From Zhenhengia yiwuensis (GTDB lineage Bacteria > Bacillota > Clostridia > Lachnospirales > Cellulosilyticaceae), in contig NZ_JACRSY010000037.1 of assembly GCF_014384995.1 (NCBI RefSeq), positions 1-31,142 on the forward strand: a stretch of 31,142 bases of DNA, read 5' to 3'. The notes beneath the pieces are model-generated. The model searched no databases, had not been told where the DNA came from, and was given only the letters and a program-made list of their open reading frames with translations. This document shows positions 1 through 6,392 of this stretch, piece after piece. Positions within the stretch are counted from its first letter, which is position 1, and every line of letters begins with the position of its first letter. Both the position numbers and the translations under genes were made by a program.

Positions 1-118
1 TAACTTCTTCTCATAAGTAGACCACCTTTCACTATTTTATCTTAACTTTGTGTCTACTTTATCATACCATGCCCAAGTTTTTATTTTTTTAGTTGTCTAC
101 TTGACGGGTAGCAGTTCA
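1..118 (-). mobile_element. Left end of an IS3-family (IS150-group-like) insertion sequence, cut by the window edge
   Basis: Read on the minus strand, the segment starts with TGAACTGC, then CCCGTCAAG and GTAGACA. This fits the general pattern of IS150-group terminal repeats (TG, ACTG, CCC, then a GTxGAC block). About 80 nt further in, an ATG at 14-12 follows the Shine-Dalgarno-like AAAGGTGG and opens a frame reading Met-Arg-Arg-Ser before the window ends, as expected for the start of OrfA. The octamer gtctactt occurs at 52-59 and 95-102 and inverted at 15-22, so the end carries nested repeats. The IS identity is from remembered consensus only; no transposase sequence is visible. Confidence 0.42.
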
Positions 119-330
119 AGCTCTCATTGGAACCTTTTTATTTTATCAGCGCACTGCTACTAGCTTTCGCGACTATTCAAACTCAATAACATATTAATGT
201 TTCAGGGTGTTTTATAATGATTTTTATAGCTTTTATTGCATGTATTGTATGTATTTTATTGCTGAATTTTTATATAGAAAACTTATAAGTACCAAAATAG
301 TACCACTCAAACTATTATATTCTAAACCAA
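119..330. other. AT-rich spacer between integrase and IS end; possible att region
   Basis: No gene with a ribosome-binding site is visible on either strand. The stretch holds an inverted repeat (gtagcag at 108-114, ctgctac at 154-160) that overlaps the IS end, and a short direct repeat of AGTACC near 287-305. Since it lies directly downstream of the integrase gene, an attachment core is likely here or just right of the integrase. It cannot be defined because the opposite prophage end is outside the window. No tRNA fold was found. Confidence 0.3.
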
Positions 331-1305
331 CTATTCTAATTTAACCCCAAACATACCTTCCAATATGTTATTATCATTTGGCTTCAAGTAGCCTTTAGTT
401 GTATCTATATTATCATGATGGGCTAATATTTGAATCTCTTCTATAGAAAATCCATCTGGCCTATTCATTCTCTCACACATATAATGAGTACCATTTTTAT
501 AGTTTTCTAAAGCACTGTGCCTAAAACTGTGAGGTGTAAATGGAATATACTTGCCTTCTATTAGATGCAAGATGCTTCTCATTTTTATACACCAATCATA
601 AAGCGTATTATCCGTTACTGCATGGTTATGATCTTGGTCAATCCATAAAGCTTCTATATTATCTTCCCTGCTATTAAGGTAAAGCTTTAAGCTTTCTAAG
701 CTATTATAGTGATAAAGTAATCTAAACTTCTTTCCCCTTTTACCTACTACAATATTTGTGTATCGCCTTTCTAAAAGACCGTCTTTTTTAATCTGTAGCA
801 CCTCACCGATACGTGCTGCACTATCATAGGAAATGTCTAGGTAAGCACATTCTCTATACATTTCACGCTCTAATAAATATGTTCGTATTTTATGTATCTG
901 TTCATCTGTAAGGAAGTAAATTTCTCTTACTGGTTCTTTAGGTAACCCCTTTATCTTTCTGGCCAAGTTCTTATCATACTCATAATCATCCTCATCTTCT
1001 GCATACTCCATCATGCCACGGATTAATGCAAACACACGATTAAAACGTGCATTAGATACTTTACGTTCTTCTGTAAGCCATAGAGATATACGTCTAAAAT
1101 CTTTCTTATTAAAGTCTAAAACACATCTATTATCCATATGCTCTTGGATGAAACAAAGTATCATTTTACCATCGCTTTCATACTGTTCTAGCGTAGAGGG
1201 CCTACGTCTTTTAGATTTTAGTTCAATAAGGTAATCTTCCAGCAATTCTTTGTTTAGCTTATTAGCTTTCTTCCATTTATCTTGTGTAAATACTTTCGTA
1301 TACAT
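331..1305 (-). CDS. int: Phage integrase, tyrosine recombinase
   Basis: This 324-residue tyrosine recombinase is the probable phage integrase, catalysing site-specific insertion and excision. An N-terminal SAM-like core-binding domain (about residues 20-115) is followed by a catalytic domain with the first arginine in SAARIGEV, the HxxR box in TPHSFRHS, and the terminal histidine and tyrosine nucleophile in LAHHDNIDTTKGYLK. I chose the start at 1305 because AAGGAGG lies just upstream of that ATG; the longer form starting at 1329 has no such site. It sits at the lysis-side edge of the prophage, the usual place for an attachment-proximal integrase, and probably has its own promoter (-10 TATACT around 1340-1345). 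A second, shorter recombinase lies at 24.0-24.5 kb, so the integration role of this one is inferred from its length and position. Confidence 0.93.
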   Translation of the reverse strand: MYTKVFTQDKWKKANKLNKELLEDYLIELKSKRRRPSTLEQYESDGKMILCFIQEHMDNRCVLDFNKKDFRRISLWLTEERKVSNARFNRVFALIRGMMEYAEDEDDYEYDKNLARKIKGLPKEPVREIYFLTDEQIHKIRTYLLEREMYRECAYLDISYDSAARIGEVLQIKKDGLLERRYTNIVVGKRGKKFRLLYHYNSLESLKLYLNSREDNIEALWIDQDHNHAVTDNTLYDWCIKMRSILHLIEGKYIPFTPHSFRHSALENYKNGTHYMCERMNRPDGFSIEEIQILAHHDNIDTTKGYLKPNDNNILEGMFGVKLE

Positions 1306-1339
1306 GTTAGCCTCCTTGACAAAAGCCAACTTGCAAACC

Positions 1340-1345
1340 AGTATA
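1340..1345 (-). promoter_or_regulatory. Candidate -10 box for the integrase gene
   Basis: On the minus strand TATACT lies about 35 nt upstream of the integrase ATG. It is preceded by an AT-rich stretch and a small hairpin (AAACGT at 1361-1366 with ACGTTT at 1372-1377), but there is no good -35 box. The spacing suits a short leader. Confidence 0.3.
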
Positions 1346-1389
1346 ATCTATGTATATAATAAACGTTGCGGACGTTTTACATACAGGGA

Positions 1390-1422
1390 GGTCTACTAGT
1401 TGCTAGTAGGCCTTTTGTTTTA
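1390..1422 (+). terminator. Rho-independent terminator (plus orientation)
   Basis: GGTCTACTAG at 1390-1399 pairs with CTAGTAGGCC at 1403-1412 (10 bp, one G-U), with a 3-nt loop and a T-rich tail at 1413-1422. The tail sits on the plus-strand side, yet no plus-strand gene ends here. On the minus strand the same hairpin follows the lysozyme stop codon but lacks a U-run, so it may instead protect the 3' end of the lysis transcript. Confidence 0.55.
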
Positions 1423-1431
1423 TATTAATAA

Positions 1432-2037
1432 TTAAGCTTTTACGTGAACGATAGGTACACCATCATAACTAATATCAATCTTTCCATCTCTTAGATCTTG
1501 TAGCTTCACATAGTTATGACCATCTTTCTCTATTGCATTAACATTTTTTTCTACACCATTAAGGTTAATTTTTATATTTTTAACCACTTCTTCTTCCTCC
1601 TTTAGAAAGAGTTTTCTTTCAGCTTCACGCCTACGTGTAAGCCCGTTTAACACCTTACCGTTTGCTTTATTCCATCTTAAGAATTCATTTGCAGCTCCAT
1701 GTACATCCCCAGCATTTAGCTTTTTAAGAAGCGTACTTGTCTTAAGAGCACCATTTCCACAGTTATAAGCAAAACTTACAAGTGCATCAAACTGATTTTG
1801 ATTTATTGAATAGGTAACGTACTTGTTGACTGCATTTTCATAGTCCTTTAAATTTTTTATAAGGAGCTCATCAGCCTGCTGCTGAGTAATAATCATACCT
1901 TCATGTGGTTTAACGCCATTAATAGGTTCTGTAGTTCCCCATCCAATAGTCCATACTCCCGCTGGGCATTTATAGGCTTTTAAAGAGCACCCTTCAAATG
2001 ATTTGATTAAGTTAACTCCTACTTCTGATATCTTCAT
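1432..2037 (-). CDS. Endolysin: GH24 phage lysozyme with C-terminal stalk-like domain
   Basis: A muramidase that cuts the peptidoglycan glycan strand at lysis. The first 145 residues match the RrrD/T4-like GH24 family: catalytic Glu in the SFEGC motif near the N-terminus, then AYKCPAGVWTIGWGTT, and the C-terminal LTRRREAE helix. The last 45 residues form a short beta-rich segment (YVKLQDLRDGKIDISYDGV) resembling half of a copper-amine-oxidase-N/stalk domain, probably for wall attachment. There is no signal peptide, so export should depend on the holin. I place the start at the ATG at 2037, just after the holin stop codon and with GTAGGTG upstream; a GTG at 2046 would add three residues. The two genes are almost certainly translationally coupled. 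Confidence 0.9.
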   Translation of the reverse strand: MKISEVGVNLIKSFEGCSLKAYKCPAGVWTIGWGTTEPINGVKPHEGMIITQQQADELLIKNLKDYENAVNKYVTYSINQNQFDALVSFAYNCGNGALKTSTLLKKLNAGDVHGAANEFLRWNKANGKVLNGLTRRREAERKLFLKEEEEVVKNIKINLNGVEKNVNAIEKDGHNYVKLQDLRDGKIDISYDGVPIVHVKA

Positions 2038-2038
2038 C

Positions 2039-2287
2039 TTAGGCACCTACTTTACCTTTAATTTCTTTCACATCTTCTTGAATAGCGTCCAGTTTATTAG
2101 TATGTTCACTAATAATCTCAGCCATTTTATCATTAGATGCGATAGCTCTACTCAGTTCTGTATAAAGTCTTTCTTTATCTTGTAATTGTGCTTGATACAT
2201 TTTCCAAATAAAGAAGCCACATGCTCCTACCATCACAATTGGAAAACCTAAACTGTTAATTAATGTTTGTACTACATCTACATTCAT
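2039..2287 (-). CDS. Holin, BhlA family
   Basis: An 82-residue protein with an N-terminal transmembrane helix (about residues 12-32, GFPIVMVGACGFFIWKMY) followed by a charged amphipathic helix rich in Lys and Glu that ends KEIKGKV. This is the architecture of BhlA-type holins or bacteriocin-associated small proteins. It lies directly upstream of the lysozyme and ends one base before the lysozyme ATG, so its role is inferred to be membrane permeabilisation for endolysin release. The start at 2287 is supported by AGGAGG seven bases upstream; longer in-frame forms run back through a terminator hairpin and are unlikely. Confidence 0.82.
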   Translation of the reverse strand: MNVDVVQTLINSLGFPIVMVGACGFFIWKMYQAQLQDKERLYTELSRAIASNDKMAEIISEHTNKLDAIQEDVKEIKGKVGA

Positions 2288-2302
2288 TTTGACTCCTCCT
2301 TG

Positions 2303-2336
2303 TAATAAAAAAGCACCTCTATTGTAGAGATGCTTT
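2303..2336 (-). terminator. Rho-independent terminator just upstream of the holin
   Basis: On the minus strand AAAGCATCTCT (2336-2326) pairs with AGAGGTGCTTT (2320-2310) around a 5-nt loop, followed by TTTTTTATTA. It ends only about 16 nt before the holin ATG and abuts its Shine-Dalgarno, so no promoter fits between. Transcripts reaching the lysis genes must read through it. Confidence 0.8.
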
Positions 2337-2344
2337 AAATTAGT

Positions 2345-2373
2345 GTTTATTTTTATAAAGATTGTGCTATAAT
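2345..2373 (+). promoter_or_regulatory. Candidate promoter of an antisense RNA (extended -10)
   Basis: TATAAT at 2368-2373 is preceded by TG one base upstream, giving the extended -10 TGCTATAAT. The -35 region is weak (tttatt at 2346-2351, 16-bp spacing). It points rightwards, toward the 3' end of the minus-strand small-protein gene. Confidence 0.5.
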
Positions 2374-2379
2374 ATGGGT

Positions 2380-2414
2380 ATAAAGAAAGCACCAGTGTTG
2401 CAACCACTGATGCT
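2380..2414 (-). terminator. Terminator of the small membrane protein mRNA
   Basis: On the minus strand AGCATCAGTG (2414-2405) pairs with CACTGGTGCT (2397-2388), giving 10 bp with one G-U, around a 7-nt loop and followed by TTCTTTAT. It lies 45 nt beyond the stop codon of the 58-residue protein. The same sequence forms the 5' hairpin of the opposing antisense RNA. Confidence 0.65.
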
Positions 2415-2459
2415 CCCTGAATGTTTTATATTTGGGGCTATGAAATCATAAATTAAACG

Positions 2460-2636
2460 TTATTCATGATTAGAACTGTCTTTCTTAGCGGGTGGACAGT
2501 TCTTTTCTTTTGCACTCATTTCAAATTCTATGCCTTTCAGTCCAGCTTTAAACTTGACTTTGGCAACAAAAATGTCACGTCTCATAAGGTAGATAACCAA
2601 CGCTATCACACTTATCATCTTTAGTACATCCATCAT
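2460..2636 (-). CDS. Small membrane protein; candidate type I toxin
   Basis: A 58-residue protein with one N-terminal transmembrane helix (MISVIALVIYLM, about residues 7-18), then a basic and polar tail ending KKDSSNHE. The start has GGAAGGGGGT just upstream; a second ATG directly follows the first. It has its own promoter (extended -10 at 2740-2745), a leader of about 95 nt with two hairpins, its own terminator and a convergent antisense RNA, so it is not simply part of the lysis operon. In the leader, ACCCTC can pair with GGGGGT of the ribosome-binding site, which would hide it. Size, single membrane helix, structured leader and antisense partner all fit a type I toxin. I do not recognise the family. 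Alternatives are an antiholin or other lysis regulator. Confidence 0.6.
   Translation of the reverse strand: MMDVLKMISVIALVIYLMRRDIFVAKVKFKAGLKGIEFEMSAKEKNCPPAKKDSSNHE
2472..2511 (+). terminator. Terminator of the antisense RNA, inside the opposing gene
   Basis: A perfect 9-bp stem (2472-2480 with 2495-2503) with a 14-nt loop and a T-rich tail at 2504-2511. It lies within the C-terminal codons of the minus-strand small membrane protein gene, so the gene tail also encodes this structure. Confidence 0.7.
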
Positions 2637-2739
2637 AGCACCCCCTTCCTGCTATGTCATAAATTTCTTTACTTCATAGCCCTCTGGAGGGTAACATACA
2701 ACCCCCGTGCCACCCTGCACGGTTTTATTTTACTTTCCT

Positions 2740-2745
2740 ATTATA
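2740..2745 (-). promoter_or_regulatory. Promoter (extended -10) of the small membrane protein gene
   Basis: On the minus strand TGTTATAAT gives a consensus extended -10. No good -35 is seen, as is common for extended -10 promoters. The expected transcript starts near 2732 and has a leader of about 95 nt with hairpins CCGTGC/GCACGG and CCCTC/GAGGG before the ATG at 2636. Confidence 0.6.
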
Positions 2746-2769
2746 ACACATCTTTTTAGGAATACGTAT

Positions 2770-2802
2770 AAAAAATAACACTATTTCTAGTGCCTTCTCT
2801 AT
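2770..2802 (-). terminator. Terminator, copy 1 of a 33-bp direct repeat
   Basis: On the minus strand CACTA-GAAA-TAGTG forms a 5-bp stem (6 with G-U) capped by a GNRA-type tetraloop, followed by TTATTTTTT. It directly follows the protease gene. The same 33 bp recur exactly at 4007-4039, on the other side of that gene. Confidence 0.72.
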
Positions 2803-2810
2803 ATCTTTAT

Positions 2811-3977
2811 TTACCCTATAACAATTATCCGTTTATCCACTGCATTGTAATTCACTTTAGCGCCTGTAAGCTCTGCAAAGGCCCTGAGTGGAATAAGCGT
2901 ATAGCCACTTACTACTTTTACCGGAACAGGTGTTTTTACATGGGTAACTTTGCCACCTTGCTCGGATTTAATGACATTACTGCCTACCTGCATGGTAATC
3001 AGTTGATTATGCATCTTGCTATAAGCTGTAATAACCTTATCAAAACTTGAATACCGTACCGTATATCCAAGTTCCTCACATAAGAACCTAAAAGGCACTA
3101 AAGTTGTCCCTTGTTCTACTGTTGCAGGATAATCCATAACCTGCTCTACCTGATTAACTTGTACATTTTTAGAACCTACCTTTAATTCAATCGTAGTGCA
3201 TGGGAAGTCCACTCGATTCTTATCATGGAAATGAGCATACTTGATAAGATTTGAATCTAATTCAAAAGCATGTAGGCTCTTAATATAAGTATCTACACTA
3301 TAAAGGCCTGTCCATTTTTCTGTAAAAGCTTCATATGGAACAAATAAATAGCCTTTGTAGCCTCTTGTAGTACCATAAGACTCTTGCATAATAAACCAGT
3401 TTTTATAAGTCATGCCATTGATTGTTTTAGGCGTATCCTCGATGTAACCACATATCCAAATAGCATGTAGCCCGTCAGGCTCTGTACCTTTAGCTGGCTT
3501 AACGACACATCCTTGTATAGGGAATGTATGCTCTTTATATAACTTAACAATTGCAACACACCCGCAATTTTCTACAATATGATGCTTTATCCCTTCAATA
3601 TCTGTCGTTTTAATGTCTATACGTTTCTTTGGCTTAAACTTTTTAGCTTCTTCATACATAGCATCCGTAGTAGGTAAGAACTTGTTGTCATTGTAATCCT
3701 TATCCTCCCATGTAGGATATAAAGTCTCCGTACACATACCATATTGACAGACTTGATCCATAAGTTTTTCTATAGGTGTACCTGTTGCATCTGGTCTGCC
3801 ATCTACCTTCTTAGATAACATCATAGCCCAGCTGTTACTAAGAGGGGTAATGTTGCCATAAACCCTAGCGAATTGTGCTTCTAATAAGCTACTTACTGCA
3901 TGGTTTGTACACCAGTTACTTCCTCTTTGATGCTCTATTCCACTTGCTTGATTAAGATATTGTTTTGATAAAGACAT
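2811..3977 (-). CDS. Papain-like (C1) cysteine protease with C-terminal copper-amine-oxidase-N domain
   Basis: A 388-residue protein with two parts. Residues 1-230 look like a C1A peptidase: Gln17 and Cys23 in QRGSNWCTNH, His171 in DGLHAIWICGY, and a final motif NWFIMQESYGTTRGYKGY at the place of the usual KNSWG block. There the active-site Asn is replaced, with Glu199 at the aligned position. Residues 255-388 form a copper-amine-oxidase-N-like (stalk) domain with the repeated pattern TLVPFRFLCEELG and TLIPLRAFAELTG, typical of clostridial surface proteins. There is no signal peptide. It lies between fibre genes and lysis genes, flanked by identical terminator repeats, so it looks like an added cassette. 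Its target is unknown; cleavage of host surface proteins or activity on the virion are possibilities. The start at 3977 has AAGGATGAT upstream. Confidence 0.75.
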   Translation of the reverse strand: MSLSKQYLNQASGIEHQRGSNWCTNHAVSSLLEAQFARVYGNITPLSNSWAMMLSKKVDGRPDATGTPIEKLMDQVCQYGMCTETLYPTWEDKDYNDNKFLPTTDAMYEEAKKFKPKKRIDIKTTDIEGIKHHIVENCGCVAIVKLYKEHTFPIQGCVVKPAKGTEPDGLHAIWICGYIEDTPKTINGMTYKNWFIMQESYGTTRGYKGYLFVPYEAFTEKWTGLYSVDTYIKSLHAFELDSNLIKYAHFHDKNRVDFPCTTIELKVGSKNVQVNQVEQVMDYPATVEQGTTLVPFRFLCEELGYTVRYSSFDKVITAYSKMHNQLITMQVGSNVIKSEQGGKVTHVKTPVPVKVVSGYTLIPLRAFAELTGAKVNYNAVDKRIIVIG

Positions 3978-4006
3978 TTACTATCATCCTTTCTATAAAA
4001 AGGCCC

Positions 4007-4039
4007 AAAAAATAACACTATTTCTAGTGCCTTCTCTAT
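4007..4039 (-). terminator. Terminator, copy 2 of a 33-bp direct repeat; end of the tail operon
   Basis: Identical over 33 bp to 2770-2802 (CACTA-GAAA-TAGTG stem-loop, then TTATTTTTT on the minus strand). It follows the last tail-module gene (stop at 4068) and lies about 30 nt before the protease start, leaving no room for a separate protease promoter. Confidence 0.72.
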
Positions 4040-4067
4040 GCCTTTATTCAGTTAACCAATCATTCTT

Positions 4068-4271
4068 TTATTCTACTATACCAAGTTCTTTTTTTACTTC
4101 TTCTACAAATTGCTGAGGAATCTGTTCTAGCTTCCAATCATGGTCAGCAATAAGGACTACACAGATTTCTGTTTGTTGTTGGGATGGACATTGCTCTACT
4201 TTCTTTCTACCTGCATCCACTAATCTTGCATTTGCTCTTACTTGTACTGGGTATTGTGTTGTATCAATCAT
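4068..4271 (-). CDS. Small phage protein of unknown function (tail end of structural operon)
   Basis: A 67-residue soluble protein that I do not recognise. It is mixed alpha/beta in character, with NARLVDAGRKKVEQC in the middle and an acidic C-terminal helix (FVEEVKKELGIVE). The start at 4271 has AAAGGAGGT seven bases upstream, so it is a real gene. It is the last gene before the first terminator repeat and follows the fibre genes, which suggests a small tail or fibre-associated role (inference). Confidence 0.65.
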   Translation of the reverse strand: MIDTTQYPVQVRANARLVDAGRKKVEQCPSQQQTEICVVLIADHDWKLEQIPQQFVEEVKKELGIVE

Positions 4272-4307
4272 GATGATACCTCCTTTAAATTTATTTATTT
4301 TATCTTA

Positions 4308-4694
4308 TTAAGCCTGCTTAGGCTTTAATAACTGATTAAGTTTTTCATCTATAGTAACTAACATCTCCATAAGTAGCAATCCATCAGATTGTGATGTCTC
4401 GACTTTCGCATTTGTATCCATATGGAGTTCCATAGTAGTCAGTAAATCGTCACTTGTTGTGTCAACTGAGTTTTTAATACCTTCTGTCATTTTTTCATGA
4501 GGACTGACTATCGGTTCAAGCTTAAGCGTTTCTGTAAACACCCTTGTTTCTGGATTAAATTTCGCATACTGCCTTGCTTGAATATATTCCTCATAGGATA
4601 CTTCTATATAATCGCCCTCTGGTTCATAGGGACTCTCTAATAACATTCCAATATTAAATGCTTCATCAAGCGTTATGAAATATTTCATGCTCAT
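4308..4694 (-). CDS. Tail-fibre-associated protein of unknown function
   Basis: A 128-residue protein. The first 60 residues (MSMKYFITLDEAFNIG and following) look like a compact domain. The remainder is Thr/Asp-rich and ends in an amphipathic helix (LVTIDEKLNQLLKP) that could trimerise. AAGGAGGAAT precedes the ATG at 4694. Directly downstream of the tail fibre, it occupies the place where phages often encode XkdW-like or fibre-assembly proteins; that role is from position only. Confidence 0.62.
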   Translation of the reverse strand: MSMKYFITLDEAFNIGMLLESPYEPEGDYIEVSYEEYIQARQYAKFNPETRVFTETLKLEPIVSPHEKMTEGIKNSVDTTSDDLLTTMELHMDTNAKVETSQSDGLLLMEMLVTIDEKLNQLLKPKQA

Positions 4695-4705
4695 CTTATT
4701 CCTCC

Positions 4706-5755
4706 TTAGCTATTTACATAGAAATGTGCTGTATAGACGCGTGTTCCTGAATTTGATGACCTATCCACGACCTTAACATTGTTTTTAAAAGGATAAGTCG
4801 GTAATTCTCCGTAACTCTCACTTAACGCATTCCCTTGTATAAATTCATGGTTTGAATAATAAGAATTACTTCCAGCACCATCTAGTACCATAGCGCCATC
4901 CACTATAATTTGCATTTTAGCACTACCAAATTGTGAAATCTTACAAACACCACCTTTTGAGTTTGTATAATTAATCACCTCTAAATTGCTGTTAGGATTT
5001 CCTGTATTTGCAACTGTTTTAGTCGCTTTGACATAAGTTTTACCTGCCACATCACCGCCTCCTTCACCTAAACTTTTCCAATTACTCCAAACGCCACCTG
5101 CCTTTACTCTCATATATACTTTCTTACTTGTTGGATTCTGTGATACCGCTATCTGCCAACCACAATCTCCAATATTATTTAGTTGACAAGTCACTATATG
5201 ATAAATACCAGCTTCGGGAACACCACTCGCAACTGTTGTATATGTACCTATAGGTAAACTGTCTAAATTAGACCCACTCCATACAGGTGCATTTCCACCT
5301 ATACCTTGTGATTTTAGAGGAAAATCACTAGCATGTTTATCACCTACAGTATCTGCGTTGATAACAGATTCACTGTGTAATAGCGTTTTAACTTTACCAC
5401 CAATATTAGCCCTAATCTCATCTTTTGATTCTAAACTCAAGGCAATAGTCGGGTTACCTACATACACTGAGTCAGATGTATGATTAATCAACTGCTTATT
5501 GCTAGTGGTAAGTGCTTTACCTTTAATAAGGCCTGTGTTTATTTCGCTATGGTCTGTGTGAGGACTCGGCGGGAATGTTGGTGGTTTTCCTGTGATACCA
5601 TCCCAAGATACATCTACCGATTCAATAGACTTTTTAACTTCTTCAAGTTCTTTTGTTACTGTTTTTCCAGCACTTGTAAAAACTACGTCCGAAGATGTGT
5701 GAGGATATAACACATCCCCATTATCTGCTTGAAGTTCTCCTTTTAATTTAGCCAT
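4706..5755 (-). CDS. Tail fibre protein with pyocin-knob-like region
   Basis: A 349-residue probable receptor-binding fibre. The N-terminal 45 residues end in a heptad-like helix (VTKELEEVKKSIESV). A middle region (about 165-235) contains GTYTTVASGVPEAGIYHI followed by MRVKAGGVWSNWKSLGEGG, the pattern of pyocin-knob domains in phage fibres. The C-terminal 110 residues form a separate beta-rich tip ending ARVYT-type strands and would carry the binding site. AGGAGGTG precedes the ATG. It is the last long fibre gene in the tail module, as expected for host-range proteins. Confidence 0.8.
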   Translation of the reverse strand: MAKLKGELQADNGDVLYPHTSSDVVFTSAGKTVTKELEEVKKSIESVDVSWDGITGKPPTFPPSPHTDHSEINTGLIKGKALTTSNKQLINHTSDSVYVGNPTIALSLESKDEIRANIGGKVKTLLHSESVINADTVGDKHASDFPLKSQGIGGNAPVWSGSNLDSLPIGTYTTVASGVPEAGIYHIVTCQLNNIGDCGWQIAVSQNPTSKKVYMRVKAGGVWSNWKSLGEGGGDVAGKTYVKATKTVANTGNPNSNLEVINYTNSKGGVCKISQFGSAKMQIIVDGAMVLDGAGSNSYYSNHEFIQGNALSESYGELPTYPFKNNVKVVDRSSNSGTRVYTAHFYVNS

Positions 5756-5765
5756 ATGGCACCTC

Positions 5766-6380
5766 CTACCCTACTACTTTAAAAAATAATTTTCGAGATA
5801 CAGCATCCGAAGTTGAGGTTCCCACTTTTATAGCATCACCCGGGTCGCCTTTAGGTCCCTGTGGCCCTTGTGCACCTGTTGCTCCCTTTGCACCAGCTGG
5901 TCCTTGTGGTCCTGTAGCTCCAGTATCCCCCTTTGGTCCTTGTGCTCCTGCTGGTCCCTGCGCTCCTGTTGCTCCCTTAAAGTTCCCTCTTTTAGTCCAA
6001 GTTGTAGATGCTGTTTTTTCATATACATCTCCATTAGATGTATTCATCGCCCAATCTCCTATTGCACCTAATGATGTAGCTGGTGCTCCTGTAACATTAT
6101 GCATTTTACTTCCTGGGTCACCTTTCGCTCCTTGTACACCAGGTTCACCCGCTGGCCCTTTTGGCCCTGTTGCGCCTGTATCTCCCCTATCCCCTTTTGC
6201 ACCTGTAGCGCCTGTTGCACCTTTAGGGCCAGTCAACTTACCCGCATTTAATTTTTGTTGAAAGGTTTCTCCATCCGCAAATGTAACAGCATCTGCTGAA
6301 GTTAAGACATCCACTTCTTCAATCACTTCACCTGTTCGTTCATTTAATAATTGTACTCTTACCTTTTTTAATACTGACAT
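5766..6380 (-). CDS. Collagen-like tail fibre protein
   Basis: 204 residues with two Gly-X-Y blocks, about residues 51-90 and 136-182, rich in GPKGATGATGAKGD-type triplets. They would fold as collagen-like triple helices. Between them is a non-collagen segment (about 91-135, with SLGAIGDWAMNTSNGDVY) like the small beta domains seen after phage collagen stalks. The N-terminal 45 residues probably attach to the previous fibre. The triplet coding gives internal DNA repeats at about 5835-5990 and 6100-6235, which could drive length variation. GGGAGTG precedes the ATG at 6380. Confidence 0.87.
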   Translation of the reverse strand: MSVLKKVRVQLLNERTGEVIEEVDVLTSADAVTFADGETFQQKLNAGKLTGPKGATGATGAKGDRGDTGATGPKGPAGEPGVQGAKGDPGSKMHNVTGAPATSLGAIGDWAMNTSNGDVYEKTASTTWTKRGNFKGATGAQGPAGAQGPKGDTGATGPQGPAGAKGATGAQGPQGPKGDPGDAIKVGTSTSDAVSRKLFFKVVG

Positions 6381-6392
6381 TTTATCACTCCC

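Larger units (their letters stand above)
2380..2511 (+). ncRNA. Candidate cis-antisense RNA to the small membrane protein gene
   Basis: This is a predicted transcript of about 130 nt. It would start about 7 nt after the TATAAT at 2368-2373 and end at a perfect 9-bp hairpin (agaactgtc 2472-2480, gacagttct 2495-2503) followed by tttctttt. It has no open frame with a ribosome-binding site. It is fully complementary to the 3' untranslated region, terminator hairpin and last 15-17 codons of the minus-strand gene at 2460-2636. A convergent antisense RNA overlapping toxin 3' ends is the layout of bsrG/SR4 and txpA/RatA type I systems. The transcript is predicted from signals only. Confidence 0.5.

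Noticed and set aside
61..200. tRNA or attachment-site tRNA end
   Set aside because: The inverted repeats do not build a cloverleaf and there is no TTC-containing T-arm in the right place.
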